Assembly: GCF_003634635.1 (NCBI RefSeq)
Contig: NZ_RBJB01000004.1
Coordinates: forward strand, 1-64,000
Source: Marinobacter nauticus
GTDB lineage: Bacteria > Pseudomonadota > Gammaproteobacteria > Pseudomonadales > Oleiphilaceae
Direction of reading: 5' to 3'
DNA length: 64,000 nucleotides
Below are positions 34,761 to 43,604 of this stretch, piece by piece. The notes under the pieces are model-generated. The model searched no databases. It was not told the origin of the DNA and saw only the letters and a program-made list of their open reading frames with translations. A program made the translations under genes and the position numbers. Every line of letters begins with the position of its first letter. The stretch's first letter is position 1.

Positions 34761-35450
34761 ATGGTGGACTGGTCAACCCTCGATACCGTGTTCCTCGATA
34801 TGGACGGGACACTGCTGGATCTGCATTTCGACAACCACTTCTGGCTGGAGCACCTGCCAAGGCGCTATGCCGAACACTTTGACCTGCACCCAACCGAGGC
34901 CCGGGACTACCTGATTCCGATGATTATGGCCGAGCGGGGCTCACTGAACTGGTACTGCACCGATTACTGGAGCGAACGCCTTGCCCTGGACATAACCGGC
35001 CTTAAGGCGGAAGTTGGCGACCGCATTGGCTACCGCCCCCATGTAACCGACTTCCTGGCCGCACTGCGCCAGGCCGGACTGCGCTCGGTCATCGTCACCA
35101 ACTGCCATCCGGATCCTCTGGCCCTGAAACTTCAACGGACCGGGCTGGATCAGCATGTTGATGGCATCGTCTCCAGCCACGAACTGGGCAAGCCCAAAGA
35201 AGACCCGGTGTTCTGGCAGGACCTTGCCAGCCGCTCCCCCTATCGCCACCAATCTACCCTGATGGTCGACGACAGTTTCCCGGTGCTTGAGAGTGCCCGG
35301 GCCGCCGGTATTGACCAGTGCCTGGCGATTCTGGCCCCCGATAGCCAGCAGCCAGCCAAAGACCACCACCCGGACATTCCCGGCATTCATCACTTCGATG
35401 AAGTGCTGCCTGCCTTACGCTCACATACAGCAGTGCCATCCACCCCATGA
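34761..35450 (+). CDS. yrfG: GMP/IMP nucleotidase YrfG (HAD family)
   Basis: This 229-residue HAD hydrolase has motif I FLDMDGTLLD, motif II Thr in VIVTNCHPD, motif III Lys in ELGKPKEDP and motif IV MVDDS. It is close to E. coli YrfG, which dephosphorylates purine nucleotides. Motif I lies within 20 residues of the N-terminus, so the start must be at 34761 (ATG) or 34764 (GTG). The only Shine-Dalgarno-like AGG lies in the arm of the adjacent terminator hairpin. hslR and hslO follow, as in related genomes. Confidence 0.9.
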   Translation: MVDWSTLDTVFLDMDGTLLDLHFDNHFWLEHLPRRYAEHFDLHPTEARDYLIPMIMAERGSLNWYCTDYWSERLALDITGLKAEVGDRIGYRPHVTDFLAALRQAGLRSVIVTNCHPDPLALKLQRTGLDQHVDGIVSSHELGKPKEDPVFWQDLASRSPYRHQSTLMVDDSFPVLESARAAGIDQCLAILAPDSQQPAKDHHPDIPGIHHFDEVLPALRSHTAVPSTP

Positions 35451-35498
35451 GGGGGTTATAATGGGTTATTGCGGCATGTGCCCGACAGGTGAGGAGAT

Positions 35499-35906
35499 AT
35501 GACGGCGGCGAACGCAGACGATCAGAAAGTCCGGCTCGATAAATGGCTGTGGGCAGCGCGATTCTATAAAACCCGCTCGCTCGCCAAAGAGGCGATTGAA
35601 GGCGGCAAGGTGCACTACAACAGCCAGCGCACCAAGCCCGGCAAGATCGTTGAGACCGGCGCCAAAGTGACCCTGCGCCTGGGCTGGCAGGAAAAGATCG
35701 TGATCGTCGACGACATCAGCGACCGACGCCGGGGCGCCCCTGAAGCCCAGAAGCTCTATCACGAAACCGACGACAGCGTGAAACGGCGGGAAGACCTGGC
35801 TTGGCAACGCAAGACCATGCAGGCTGCACAGCTGCCCCCGGCTCGAAGGCCGAGCAAGAAAGATCGCCGGGATATCCAGCGCTTCCGGGAACAGAATGGT
35901 CTGTAA
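35499..35906 (+). CDS. hslR: Ribosome-associated heat-shock protein Hsp15
   Basis: This 135-residue S4-domain protein begins RLDKWLWAARFYKTRSLAKE, followed by a basic C-terminal tail. Hsp15 binds free 50S subunits carrying nascent chains and helps recycle them. GAGGAG precedes the ATG. It lies upstream of hslO, the normal pairing. Confidence 0.95.
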   Translation: MTAANADDQKVRLDKWLWAARFYKTRSLAKEAIEGGKVHYNSQRTKPGKIVETGAKVTLRLGWQEKIVIVDDISDRRRGAPEAQKLYHETDDSVKRREDLAWQRKTMQAAQLPPARRPSKKDRRDIQRFREQNGL

Positions 35907-35993
35907 CCATTGAATCCCACGTATCTGACAACCCGTATACAACCCCGTTTCAGTAACTCCCAGTAAATCGATACATCAGCTCCAGGAGACACC

Positions 35994-36848
35994 ATGGCAT
36001 CCCGCGACCAGTTCCAACGTTTTCTCTTTGAACACAGCCAGGTGCGGGGTGCCTGGGTACAGCTGAGCGAGAGTTTCAAGGAAATCACCGGCCAGGCCCC
36101 CTACCCGGATTCAGTCCGCGAGCTGCTGGGAGAATCCCTGGTAGCCAGCGTACTGATGAGCAGCACCCTGAAATTCAAAGGCACCCTCTCGCTGCAGGCA
36201 GCGGGTGAAGGTGCCCTCAGCACACTCATGGCCGAATGCAGCCATGACCGCCATATCCGTGGCCTGGCCCGCTTTGATGCCGATGCGGTCAGCGGCGAAA
36301 CCCTGCACGAGTTGCTCGGACAAAGCCGCATGGCCATCACCATCACCCCGGAACAGGGCCAGCGCTACCAGGGCGTGGTGCCACGGGAATCAGAAACCCT
36401 GGCCGGCTGCCTGGAAGAGTACTTCGAGCGCTCCGAGCAGATCGCCACCAGCCTGTTCCTGTTTGCCAACGAGGATACCGCTGCCGGCCTGTTACTCCAG
36501 CGCCTGCCCGGCCATACCGATGACGACGATGACCTGTGGAACCGGGTGAACCACCTTGCCGCGACGATCGAAGCCGAGGAGCTACTCACCCTGGACAGTG
36601 AAACGCTGCTGCACCGGCTGTTCCACGAGGAAACGGTGCGCCTGTTCGAGCCGGATCCGGTGGCCTTCCGCTGCAGCTGTTCCCGTGAGCGCACCCTGGC
36701 CGCGCTGGAAGCCATCGGCAAGGACGAGTGCTACAGCATCCTCGACGAACAGGGCAGCATCAACATGGACTGCCAGTTCTGTCACGCAAACTATCGCTTC
36801 AATAGAAATGATATTGATCACCTTTTCACCGGCCATACGTTACACTAA
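35994..36848 (+). CDS. hslO: Redox-regulated chaperone Hsp33
   Basis: This 284-residue protein ends with the zinc switch CSCSRE and CQFCH, whose four cysteines form disulfides on oxidation and activate holdase activity. The N-terminal substrate-binding domain is complete (RGAWVQLSESFKEIT). AGGAGACACC precedes the ATG. It follows hslR by 87 bp and probably shares its transcript. Confidence 0.96.
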   Translation: MASRDQFQRFLFEHSQVRGAWVQLSESFKEITGQAPYPDSVRELLGESLVASVLMSSTLKFKGTLSLQAAGEGALSTLMAECSHDRHIRGLARFDADAVSGETLHELLGQSRMAITITPEQGQRYQGVVPRESETLAGCLEEYFERSEQIATSLFLFANEDTAAGLLLQRLPGHTDDDDDLWNRVNHLAATIEAEELLTLDSETLLHRLFHEETVRLFEPDPVAFRCSCSRERTLAALEAIGKDECYSILDEQGSINMDCQFCHANYRFNRNDIDHLFTGHTLH

Positions 36849-37022
36849 GCCGTCACTGAACTTGCCCGGAAGCCGCCTCTGGCGCGGCTTTCAGGGCAGT
36901 CGTTTTTTGTGGGCGTCTCTGGCATAATAGCGCGCCTGAATTGACCCGATTGTTCAGTTTTCCGTCAATTTTCGGGGGGACGGCCTGGGCAATCACGAAG
37001 ACATCCCGAGGGCGAGGTCGAA

Positions 37023-38558
37023 GTGAGCAACACTTATAATGATCTGAGTACAGCACGACTGGTCGAGCTGGCATTAGCAAGGAACGAAGGCCAGCTGGCA
37101 TCCAACGGTTCTCTGGTGGTCACCACCGGTGAGCGTACCGGCCGGTCTCCTATGGACCGCTTTATCGTCGAGGAGCCCAGCACCGCCGACGACATTCACT
37201 GGGGTCCGATCAACCGCCCGTTCGATGCTGAAAAGTTCGATGCCCTGTGGGATCGCGTTGAAGCCTACATCGCTGAAAAAGACCGCTTCGTCTCTCACGT
37301 TCACGTTGGTTCCGACCCGGAACACTACCTGCCGGTAAAAATGACCACGGAAACCGCGTGGCAGAACCTGTTCGGCCGCAACCTGTTCATTCGCCCGGAT
37401 AGCTTCAATCCGGCCGACAAGCAGGAATGGCAGATTCTCAACGCCGCTAATTTCGAGTGTGTACCGGAGCGTGATGGCACCAACTCCAACGGCTGCGTCA
37501 TCATCAACTTCGCCAAGCGCAAGGTGTTGCTGGCCGGCATGCACTACGCAGGCGAAATGAAAAAAGCCATGTTCTCGGTTCAGAACTTCCTTCTGCCCGA
37601 GAAAGACGTTTTGCCCATGCACTGCTCAGCCAATGTCAGTGAAACCGGCGAGACATGCCTGTTCTTCGGCCTGTCCGGCACCGGCAAAACCACCCTGTCT
37701 GCAGACCCGCACCGGTTCCTGATCGGTGACGACGAGCACGGCTGGGGCCCGGGCACCGTATTCAATATTGAAGGCGGTTGCTACGCCAAGTGCATCGACC
37801 TGAGCCAGAAGAACGAACCGATCATCTGGGACGCCATCCGTTTCGGCGCCATCGTTGAGAACGTGATGATTGATCCGGAGACCCGCGAGCCGGACTACAA
37901 CGACGTTTCACTGACCGAAAACTCCCGCTGCGCCTATCCGCTCGAGCACGTCGAAAAGCGCGTGATCGAGAACCGTGCCGGTGAGCCCTCGCACATCATC
38001 TTCCTGACCTGCGACATGACCGGCGTTCTGCCTCCGGTATCCATCCTGAGTCGTGAAGCTGCCGCTTACCACTTCCTGAGTGGCTACACCGCGCTGGTGG
38101 GCTCCACCGAAATGGGCTCATCCTCCAAGCTGAAGTCCACCTTCTCCACCTGCTTTGGTGCGCCGTTCTTCCCGCGCCCGGCCGGCGTCTATGCCGAGCT
38201 GCTGATGAAGCGTATCGACGAATTCGGCAGCAAGGTATTTCTGGTCAACACCGGCTGGACCGGTGGCCCCTACGGTGAAGGCAAGCGTTTCAGCATTCCG
38301 ACCACCCGCGCCATCATTGCCGCCATCCAGAACGGTGATCTGGACGACGTGGAAACTGAGCACCTGGATGCCCTGAACCTGGACGTGCCCAAGCATGTTC
38401 CTGGCGTAGACACCGAGCTGCTGAACCCGCGCACCACCTGGGTCAGCCCGGACTACTACGACGGCAAGGCTCAGGAGCTGATTGCCCAGTTCGTGGAAAA
38501 CTTCAAGAAATTCGACGTGGCCGACGCCATTGTTGAAGCGGGCCCGAAAGCCGGCTAA
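37023..38558 (+). CDS. pckA: Phosphoenolpyruvate carboxykinase (ATP)
   Basis: This 511-residue enzyme has the kinase P-loop [14 protein letters not shown], the metal-binding HCSANV region and [14 protein letters not shown]. It makes phosphoenolpyruvate from oxaloacetate, the entry step of gluconeogenesis. The start is GTG at 37023 ([16 protein letters not shown]) with GAGG six bases upstream. A -10-like CATAAT lies at 36923-36928, but the -35 is poor. A terminator follows the stop codon. Confidence 0.97.
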   Translation: MSNTYNDLSTARLVELALARNEGQLASNGSLVVTTGERTGRSPMDRFIVEEPSTADDIHWGPINRPFDAEKFDALWDRVEAYIAEKDRFVSHVHVGSDPEHYLPVKMTTETAWQNLFGRNLFIRPDSFNPADKQEWQILNAANFECVPERDGTNSNGCVIINFAKRKVLLAGMHYAGEMKKAMFSVQNFLLPEKDVLPMHCSANVSETGETCLFFGLSGTGKTTLSADPHRFLIGDDEHGWGPGTVFNIEGGCYAKCIDLSQKNEPIIWDAIRFGAIVENVMIDPETREPDYNDVSLTENSRCAYPLEHVEKRVIENRAGEPSHIIFLTCDMTGVLPPVSILSREAAAYHFLSGYTALVGSTEMGSSSKLKSTFSTCFGAPFFPRPAGVYAELLMKRIDEFGSKVFLVNTGWTGGPYGEGKRFSIPTTRAIIAAIQNGDLDDVETEHLDALNLDVPKHVPGVDTELLNPRTTWVSPDYYDGKAQELIAQFVENFKKFDVADAIVEAGPKAG

Positions 38559-38578
38559 AGCCGCTTTCCCACTGCCAT

Positions 38579-38614
38579 AAAAAAAGCGCCTTGCGAAAGC
38601 TCGGCGCTTTTTTT
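38579..38614. terminator. Bidirectional intrinsic terminator between pckA and the TRAP permease gene
   Basis: AAAAAAAGCGCC at 38579-38590 pairs with GGCGCTTTTTTT at 38603-38614, giving T-runs in both directions for the convergent genes on either side. Confidence 0.9.
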
Positions 38615-38674
38615 GTGCCTTTGGTTTGAGAACACAGACCAGACAGGCCGCCGGGGCGGCCTCGGGCAGAGAAA

Positions 38675-40741
38675 TCAGTTGGCGTAGAACAGCAACGGCA
38701 CAAAGGCCACCAGTACCAGAGAAATACCCATGGCAATCAGTGGCATGATGATGCGTTCGTGGCGCTGGTAGAAGGTTCCACCTTCCTGCTGGGCCGCCAG
38801 CACCTCAGCCTCGCCCACCACCTGGCGGGTGAGCAGATGGTTCAGGGCCACAGGCGGGCTCAGGTAGCCAAGCTCGAAGGCTACCAGCGTCACCATCCAG
38901 AAATGCACCGGGTGAATACCGCTGGAGTAGGCTATGGTCGCCACCGTTGCGGTTACCAGAATCACCGCCCCGAAGGCGTCCATGATCATCCCCAGAATCA
39001 CCAGGATCACTACCATCAGCAGCATGGCAGACCAGGGACTGTCGAACGCCTGAGGGAAAGTTTCCATGATGTGGGAGCGCTCGATCACACCACCAATGCT
39101 CACCGACAGCCCCAGCAGCAACAAAAGGGCGCCAATCTCAGCGGTGGTATCGTTGGTCGCGCCACGAACGCTGCGCTCCAGCCCCTGGTGATTGATCTCA
39201 CCGGACGCCCGGCCCCGGCCATTTTTCAGGCTGATATGCTCATATACCAGAATGGCCAGCATGATCACCGGCAGCAACCGGGGCGCCGAAAATTCGTCCA
39301 TCCTCACATCCAGGGCAAGCCGGTAGAGCAGCACTACGGCAGCGATCACGATCACATAGGGAATCAATGGCCGCAAAGCCTGAATGGACGCCGGAAAGGC
39401 ATCGGCCGCCGGGGCAAGATCAAACTGGCTCTGCCGGTTCACCGTGAGAGCCACCATCGCAAACATGGTGGCGGTCAGTACGAATACCCAGATGCCCCAG
39501 CCAAACAACTCATCGGTCGTCACCTCTCGGTTCAGGTAGGCAATCACCACCACCAGCAGACACGGCCGCAATACCACACCCAGGGAGCCCGACATGGCCG
39601 TGGCCGCCAGGGCCAGATGTCTGCGCGCGCCCGCCGCTCGGAGCTCACTGTAGATAACAGCACCGGCAGCAATCACAAAAATACCGGAAGCACCGGTATA
39701 GGCGGTAGGCACCGCCGCCACCAGAACAGCCACCACCGCCAGCATCTCCGGCGGCATACGCCAGGGCCGGAAAATATTGAAAACCAGTGTCGCCAGGCGC
39801 GTCTGCTTCAGCATCATGCCCACCCACACGTACAGCCCGACATTCAGGAACATGTCGGCCAGCTCCATCATCTTGCCCAGATAGATCCCGATACCGGAGG
39901 AATGACCGATCAGCGCGAAGTAAGTACCTGAAATCAGACACATCACGGTATAGAGCGGAACCGACAGAAACGCCTGGTTCAGATTGCCCCCCGGCGCCAG
40001 ATTGTCGGGCACGCGGAACAGGCGATAGAGGCTCGCCAGTGTCAGGCAGGCAAAGCCGACAATCCAGAAATTGTGCAGCAGCAGCTCCTCACCAGATACT
40101 GTGGTGCTGCTGGCCAGGCTGGATTGCCGGAAGATCACCGACGAGCCCAGCAACATGGCGTTGGCAATGGTTTGCAGGGTATAGGAGACGGTGTAGTCCA
40201 ACCGGGTCTCCATGGCTCGCATGGCAATGTGATGGCGGGTGAGTGTGGCGGTCACCGCACACAGCATCACCAGAATCACCAGAACATAGCGTTGGGCTGT
40301 GAGCCCGAACGCGATCAGGTCGGCTACAAAAAGCTCTACCGCCCGATAGGCTTTCACACCGGGAGTCAGTTTGTCCTGCAGGTCTTCGTAACTGGCGTGA
40401 GCGGCCCGGCAATCCGCCACCGAGCGCTCTATGGCAAGACGGACTTCCCGGGGGTCTTTTTCATGGGCGCCAAGCAGTGCTGCCATCGGGTCGTCTGCCG
40501 GCGCTTGCTCAGCCAGCTCCCGGGCGACCTCTGCCTCAATATCCCGGTCGAGGTCGCACTCCGGTTGTACCGGGTCCATGCGCAGCTTGTAATAACCGCT
40601 CCAGAGCTGCTCACCAGCGCGCAACATCTGATTATGAATATCACTGCTGGTAGAGAACAGAACCACGGCCAGCAACAACAGACAGGCCGGCAGCGATGAA
40701 AACCACTCCAGACCACTACGACGAAAACCACCCTGGGGCAT
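38675..40741 (-). CDS. TRAP-type transporter large permease with extended N-terminal membrane region
   Basis: This 688-residue membrane protein has a DctM-type body (about 250-688) with many helices, including GASGIFVIAAGAVIYSEL and a C-terminal LGYLSPPVALNHLL motif. The first 240 residues add a membrane helix, an acidic soluble insert (about 55-130) and further helices, which may replace a separate small DctQ subunit; none is encoded nearby. TRAP transporters use ion gradients to import organic acids or similar solutes. The next gene upstream encodes a TatT-like lipoprotein. Substrate unknown. Confidence 0.82.
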   Translation of the reverse strand: MPQGGFRRSGLEWFSSLPACLLLLAVVLFSTSSDIHNQMLRAGEQLWSGYYKLRMDPVQPECDLDRDIEAEVARELAEQAPADDPMAALLGAHEKDPREVRLAIERSVADCRAAHASYEDLQDKLTPGVKAYRAVELFVADLIAFGLTAQRYVLVILVMLCAVTATLTRHHIAMRAMETRLDYTVSYTLQTIANAMLLGSSVIFRQSSLASSTTVSGEELLLHNFWIVGFACLTLASLYRLFRVPDNLAPGGNLNQAFLSVPLYTVMCLISGTYFALIGHSSGIGIYLGKMMELADMFLNVGLYVWVGMMLKQTRLATLVFNIFRPWRMPPEMLAVVAVLVAAVPTAYTGASGIFVIAAGAVIYSELRAAGARRHLALAATAMSGSLGVVLRPCLLVVVIAYLNREVTTDELFGWGIWVFVLTATMFAMVALTVNRQSQFDLAPAADAFPASIQALRPLIPYVIVIAAVVLLYRLALDVRMDEFSAPRLLPVIMLAILVYEHISLKNGRGRASGEINHQGLERSVRGATNDTTAEIGALLLLLGLSVSIGGVIERSHIMETFPQAFDSPWSAMLLMVVILVILGMIMDAFGAVILVTATVATIAYSSGIHPVHFWMVTLVAFELGYLSPPVALNHLLTRQVVGEAEVLAAQQEGGTFYQRHERIIMPLIAMGISLVLVAFVPLLFYAN

Positions 40742-40766
40742 AACGGCTTACTCGGCTTGATGATGG

Positions 40767-41819
40767 TTACAACAGGTCGTCCAGATCCATGGTCTCGACC
40801 GGTTCACGCTGGTCATCCCAGAAGGCACCGAACTGCCCGATGGGGGTGCGGTGGCCGGTGTTTTCCACCCACAACCGATCCGAAATCGCCACCAGCATAT
40901 TGGTCGCCATGGCATCCACAAACCGCCATTCCTCGTTGGCGGGATCGGCCTCAAGGGATTCAGCATGGTCCCGGATAACCGACTTCACCAGGGCTTCATC
41001 ATTCTTGTTCATGGCCGCAATGGCCTGGAACACATGGCCCAGTCGGACGCCAGCTTCCTCACCCTGCTCCGCGGCAATGGCCAGGCGCTCGAAGGCATCT
41101 TCACCCTGGGGCTGGGTTCCCGGGATCATGGCCCAGACCGTGGCACGCAGGCCCATAGGGGCGCCCCACCATTTCTTGTTATCCAGACACTGGGTAGCAC
41201 GGCCCACCACGGAGCCGGTATTGAACGGAACGCCCACCGAGGAAGTGGCCTGGATCTGGGCGTTAAGCGCCTGCAGCCCGGACAGCAAACCGGCCATGTA
41301 CATGAACTCGTCCATGTCATCGTCGAAATCCGGGCACTCGGTTTCATCCGGGTTGCCATAGTGGCTATTGTGATGCTGCCAGCTTTTCAGATAGCGGCGA
41401 GCGGCCAGGGTATGGGCACGCTTCTGGCGAATAAAGGCGTCTTCCGCCGCGGTCGCGTCCATGGAGTGCATGGCGGCCAACCCTGCCAGCTCATGCTCCC
41501 TGGCCTGCTCTTCTGCACAACTGCCCGAAGACAGGTAGAGCATCACAGCCAGTTGATCCGGCTCGCTGGTTACCCGACCAAACGACATCAACAGCGGCGC
41601 GGTAGCCTCGCTCATGGAACAGCCCATGGCCAGATCGTCCGACTCCATGAGGTAGGGGACGGTATGGTTGCGGGAGAAGCCCTTCATGACATCCCCCGTG
41701 GTCTTGTAGATCATGTTATTGACCGCCCCGCAGCCGCTCAGCAGGAGACCGGCAGTCAATGCCGCCACCATGCCGCGAAGCCCAGATGATGTTGTCGGGG
41801 ATCTCCGGAAACCCTTCAT
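40767..41819 (-). CDS. TRAP transporter-associated TatT-like lipoprotein
   Basis: This 350-residue lipoprotein has a signal peptide with lipobox LLSGC (near residue 30) and a helical-repeat body (TatT family, TPR-like) including GDVMKGFSRN. Proteins of this family form trimers that accompany TRAP binding proteins in the periplasm. I start it at the ATG at 41819 (MKGFRRSPTTSSGLRG); the longer frame to 41876 adds a charged leader that would spoil the signal peptide. It lies 25 bp upstream of the permease gene. Confidence 0.8.
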   Translation of the reverse strand: MKGFRRSPTTSSGLRGMVAALTAGLLLSGCGAVNNMIYKTTGDVMKGFSRNHTVPYLMESDDLAMGCSMSEATAPLLMSFGRVTSEPDQLAVMLYLSSGSCAEEQAREHELAGLAAMHSMDATAAEDAFIRQKRAHTLAARRYLKSWQHHNSHYGNPDETECPDFDDDMDEFMYMAGLLSGLQALNAQIQATSSVGVPFNTGSVVGRATQCLDNKKWWGAPMGLRATVWAMIPGTQPQGEDAFERLAIAAEQGEEAGVRLGHVFQAIAAMNKNDEALVKSVIRDHAESLEADPANEEWRFVDAMATNMLVAISDRLWVENTGHRTPIGQFGAFWDDQREPVETMDLDDLL

Positions 41820-41982
41820 ACCTTTCAACCTTTTGTTCTTGTGTTTTGTCCAGAAGATGGGGGCGGACTGCACCATTTGTTACAGTCTGTAACCGACGCT
41901 CATTATGACGAACTCCGCCCCGGGTTTATGAGACCGATCCCGCAAATGACGCCTCCGGGAACATATCGTTACCGAAGAAGGT

Positions 41983-42011
41983 TTGCAGATTCAGCCCAAA
42001 GCCACTATAGA
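41983..42011 (+). promoter_or_regulatory. Candidate promoter of the HU gene
   Basis: TTGCAG (41983-41988) and TATAGA (42006-42011) are 17 bp apart, 69 bp before the HU ATG. Confidence 0.5.
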
Positions 42012-42080
42012 TTGCTTCAGCCTCCGGCCTGGCCGGGGCAATAACCAACAACAATCAGAACGAATAATCAGGAGTATCCG

Positions 42081-42353
42081 ATGCGCAAACCTGAACTTGC
42101 TGCTGCCATTGCCGACAAAACCGGGCTTACCCGGGAAAAGGCCGGAGAGGTAATCAACGCGTTTACCGACCAGGTATCGGCGGCTGCCGCGCGGGGAGAG
42201 GACGTGACACTGATCGGTTTCGGCACCTTCAATATCCGCAGCCGGGAAGCCCGCAGCGGACGCAACCCGCAAACCGGCGCAAGCATCCAGATCCCTGCCA
42301 GCAAGACCGTGGGTTTCAAGGCCGGCAAGGCCCTGAAAGACGCCATCCGCTGA
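42081..42353 (+). CDS. hupB: HU-family nucleoid protein
   Basis: This 90-residue protein matches HU over its full length: MRKPELAAAIADKTGLT, GFGTFNIRSREARSGRNPQT with the DNA-intercalating RNPQTG arm, and AGKALKDAIR at the C-terminus. It bends DNA without sequence specificity. Whether it is the main HU beta or a paralogue cannot be judged here. AGGAG precedes the ATG. It is transcribed against the TRAP-related genes on both sides. Confidence 0.92.
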   Translation: MRKPELAAAIADKTGLTREKAGEVINAFTDQVSAAAARGEDVTLIGFGTFNIRSREARSGRNPQTGASIQIPASKTVGFKAGKALKDAIR

Positions 42354-42359
42354 TCACCT

Positions 42360-42384
42360 GCGGCCCGCTCTGTATGCGGGCCGC
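42360..42384. terminator. Hairpin between convergent hup and solute-binding-protein genes
   Basis: GCGGCCCGC (42360-42368) pairs perfectly with GCGGGCCGC (42376-42384), loop of seven. There is no T-run, so termination is inferred only from its position between convergent stops. Confidence 0.45.
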
Positions 42385-42392
42385 TCAGTGCC

Positions 42393-43412
42393 TCAGGAGG
42401 CGCACTCCGAACGGGAGCCATCCACCCGACAGCGAATCGCCTTCATCAACTTGATGGCGCGCTCGTCATAGACCCCGTCCTCCAACAGTGAAAGACGAAC
42501 CTGGCGCAGCATCTTGTCGTACTCGGCCACATCTTCCCGGGGCGGGTGCATCCAAACCTCGGCAGGAATCCCGGACTCCGCTTCCGCAATGATCTCGTAG
42601 GCCTGATCAATCCGCTTGATGGACTCATCCCGAACCATCTGGCCGGCGTCTTCCGGGAAACGGTCGCGATGAATAATGACCTGGAAGTTCATGTACGCCA
42701 GGGCATACTTGAACACCCCACCCTTGGAATTAACGCCCTTATAGAGTTCCAGAGGCTGATAGGCCACGGCTGGTGCATAGGCCAGGTCGACACTGCCATT
42801 ATTGAACTTGCCGGCAAAGTTGGCGGAGTTGGAGCCAACCACCGATGCGCCGACATGACGGACCATGCGCACCGAGGCCGAGTCGTAATCCAGCGTTGCA
42901 ATGCGTTTGCCCTGGAGTTTCTCGACCGAATCAATGGCCCGGTCGCGGGTATACAGGTAAATGGCCCCGGCAGGAAAGACACCGGCTACCTCATAGGGCC
43001 CGTCAACCAGGAACGGCCGGGCCTTGGGCTGGCTCAGGGTGTTGTACAACAGGCGCATTTCTTCTTCACCCGGCACTGCCCCCATGGCTTCGAGGCTACC
43101 GGTAAACTTGTTGAATTCCCGGGCACGGGTGCCGGTCAGCAACACGGCGTCGCACTGACCGGCCTTGAAGTCTTCGGCCGCTACTTTTTCATCGGTGTAG
43201 GCACGCAGTTCCAGCTTGATGCCTCGCTTGAGGGCCACCGGCTGGAACTCCTTGGTAATGGCAAACAGCGGGCCATTGGCACCAACCGGGTCAAACACAC
43301 AGAAACTGCGCTCAAGGATTTCATCCTGGGCCTGAACCAGGGAGGGTGCCACCACGCTGGCACACAGGACGGCCGCCATGGCGAGCCGGCGGGAAAAGCG
43401 GATTGATTTCAC
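42393..43412 (-). CDS. Periplasmic solute-binding protein, probably of the TRAP system
   Basis: This 339-residue exported protein has a signal peptide (SRRLAMAAVLCASVVAPSLV, cleavage after VQA near residue 28) and a two-domain binding-protein fold with PFLVDGPYEVAGVFPAGAIY and LQGKRIATLDYDSASV. It resembles the putative solute-binding proteins found with TRAP genes rather than classic DctP. Ligand unknown. The HU gene separates it from the permease and TatT genes, so they do not form one simple operon. A perfect 18-bp inverted repeat lies 57 bp upstream. Confidence 0.75.
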   Translation of the reverse strand: MKSIRFSRRLAMAAVLCASVVAPSLVQAQDEILERSFCVFDPVGANGPLFAITKEFQPVALKRGIKLELRAYTDEKVAAEDFKAGQCDAVLLTGTRAREFNKFTGSLEAMGAVPGEEEMRLLYNTLSQPKARPFLVDGPYEVAGVFPAGAIYLYTRDRAIDSVEKLQGKRIATLDYDSASVRMVRHVGASVVGSNSANFAGKFNNGSVDLAYAPAVAYQPLELYKGVNSKGGVFKYALAYMNFQVIIHRDRFPEDAGQMVRDESIKRIDQAYEIIAEAESGIPAEVWMHPPREDVAEYDKMLRQVRLSLLEDGVYDERAIKLMKAIRCRVDGSRSECAS

Positions 43413-43468
43413 GGGATGACTCCTGAGTTTTTATTGTCGGGCCGGTCACATCCGGGTGACTGGCTCTC

Positions 43469-43510
43469 GTATTCTATGACCTGACCGTAGAGGGTCAGGT
43501 CATAGAATAC
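43469..43510. repeat. Perfect 18-bp inverted repeat upstream of the solute-binding protein gene
   Basis: GTATTCTATGACCTGACC (43469-43486) pairs without mismatch with 43493-43510 across a 6-base loop. No T-run follows in either direction. It may end pyrC' transcription or act as an operator or mRNA leader structure for the solute-binding gene. Confidence 0.7.
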
Positions 43511-43604
43511 GTTGGCTCAGGTGCCTGCCATCAAGGGTTTTTCAGCAAAACCGGCGAGTTCTGTGATGATGTCGACAGAGGCGGAGCCACCCCTGCCTCA
43601 TTTT

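Noticed and set aside
36870..36890. AAGCCGC/GCGGCTT hairpin after hslO
   Set aside because: The T-run is about 12 bases too far from the stem for intrinsic termination.
43513..43590. Coding-like tail on the minus strand (SVDIITELAGFAEKPLMAGT) after pyrC'
   Set aside because: A stop codon lies just upstream in frame and there is no start or ribosome site; possibly a decayed remnant, too short to call.
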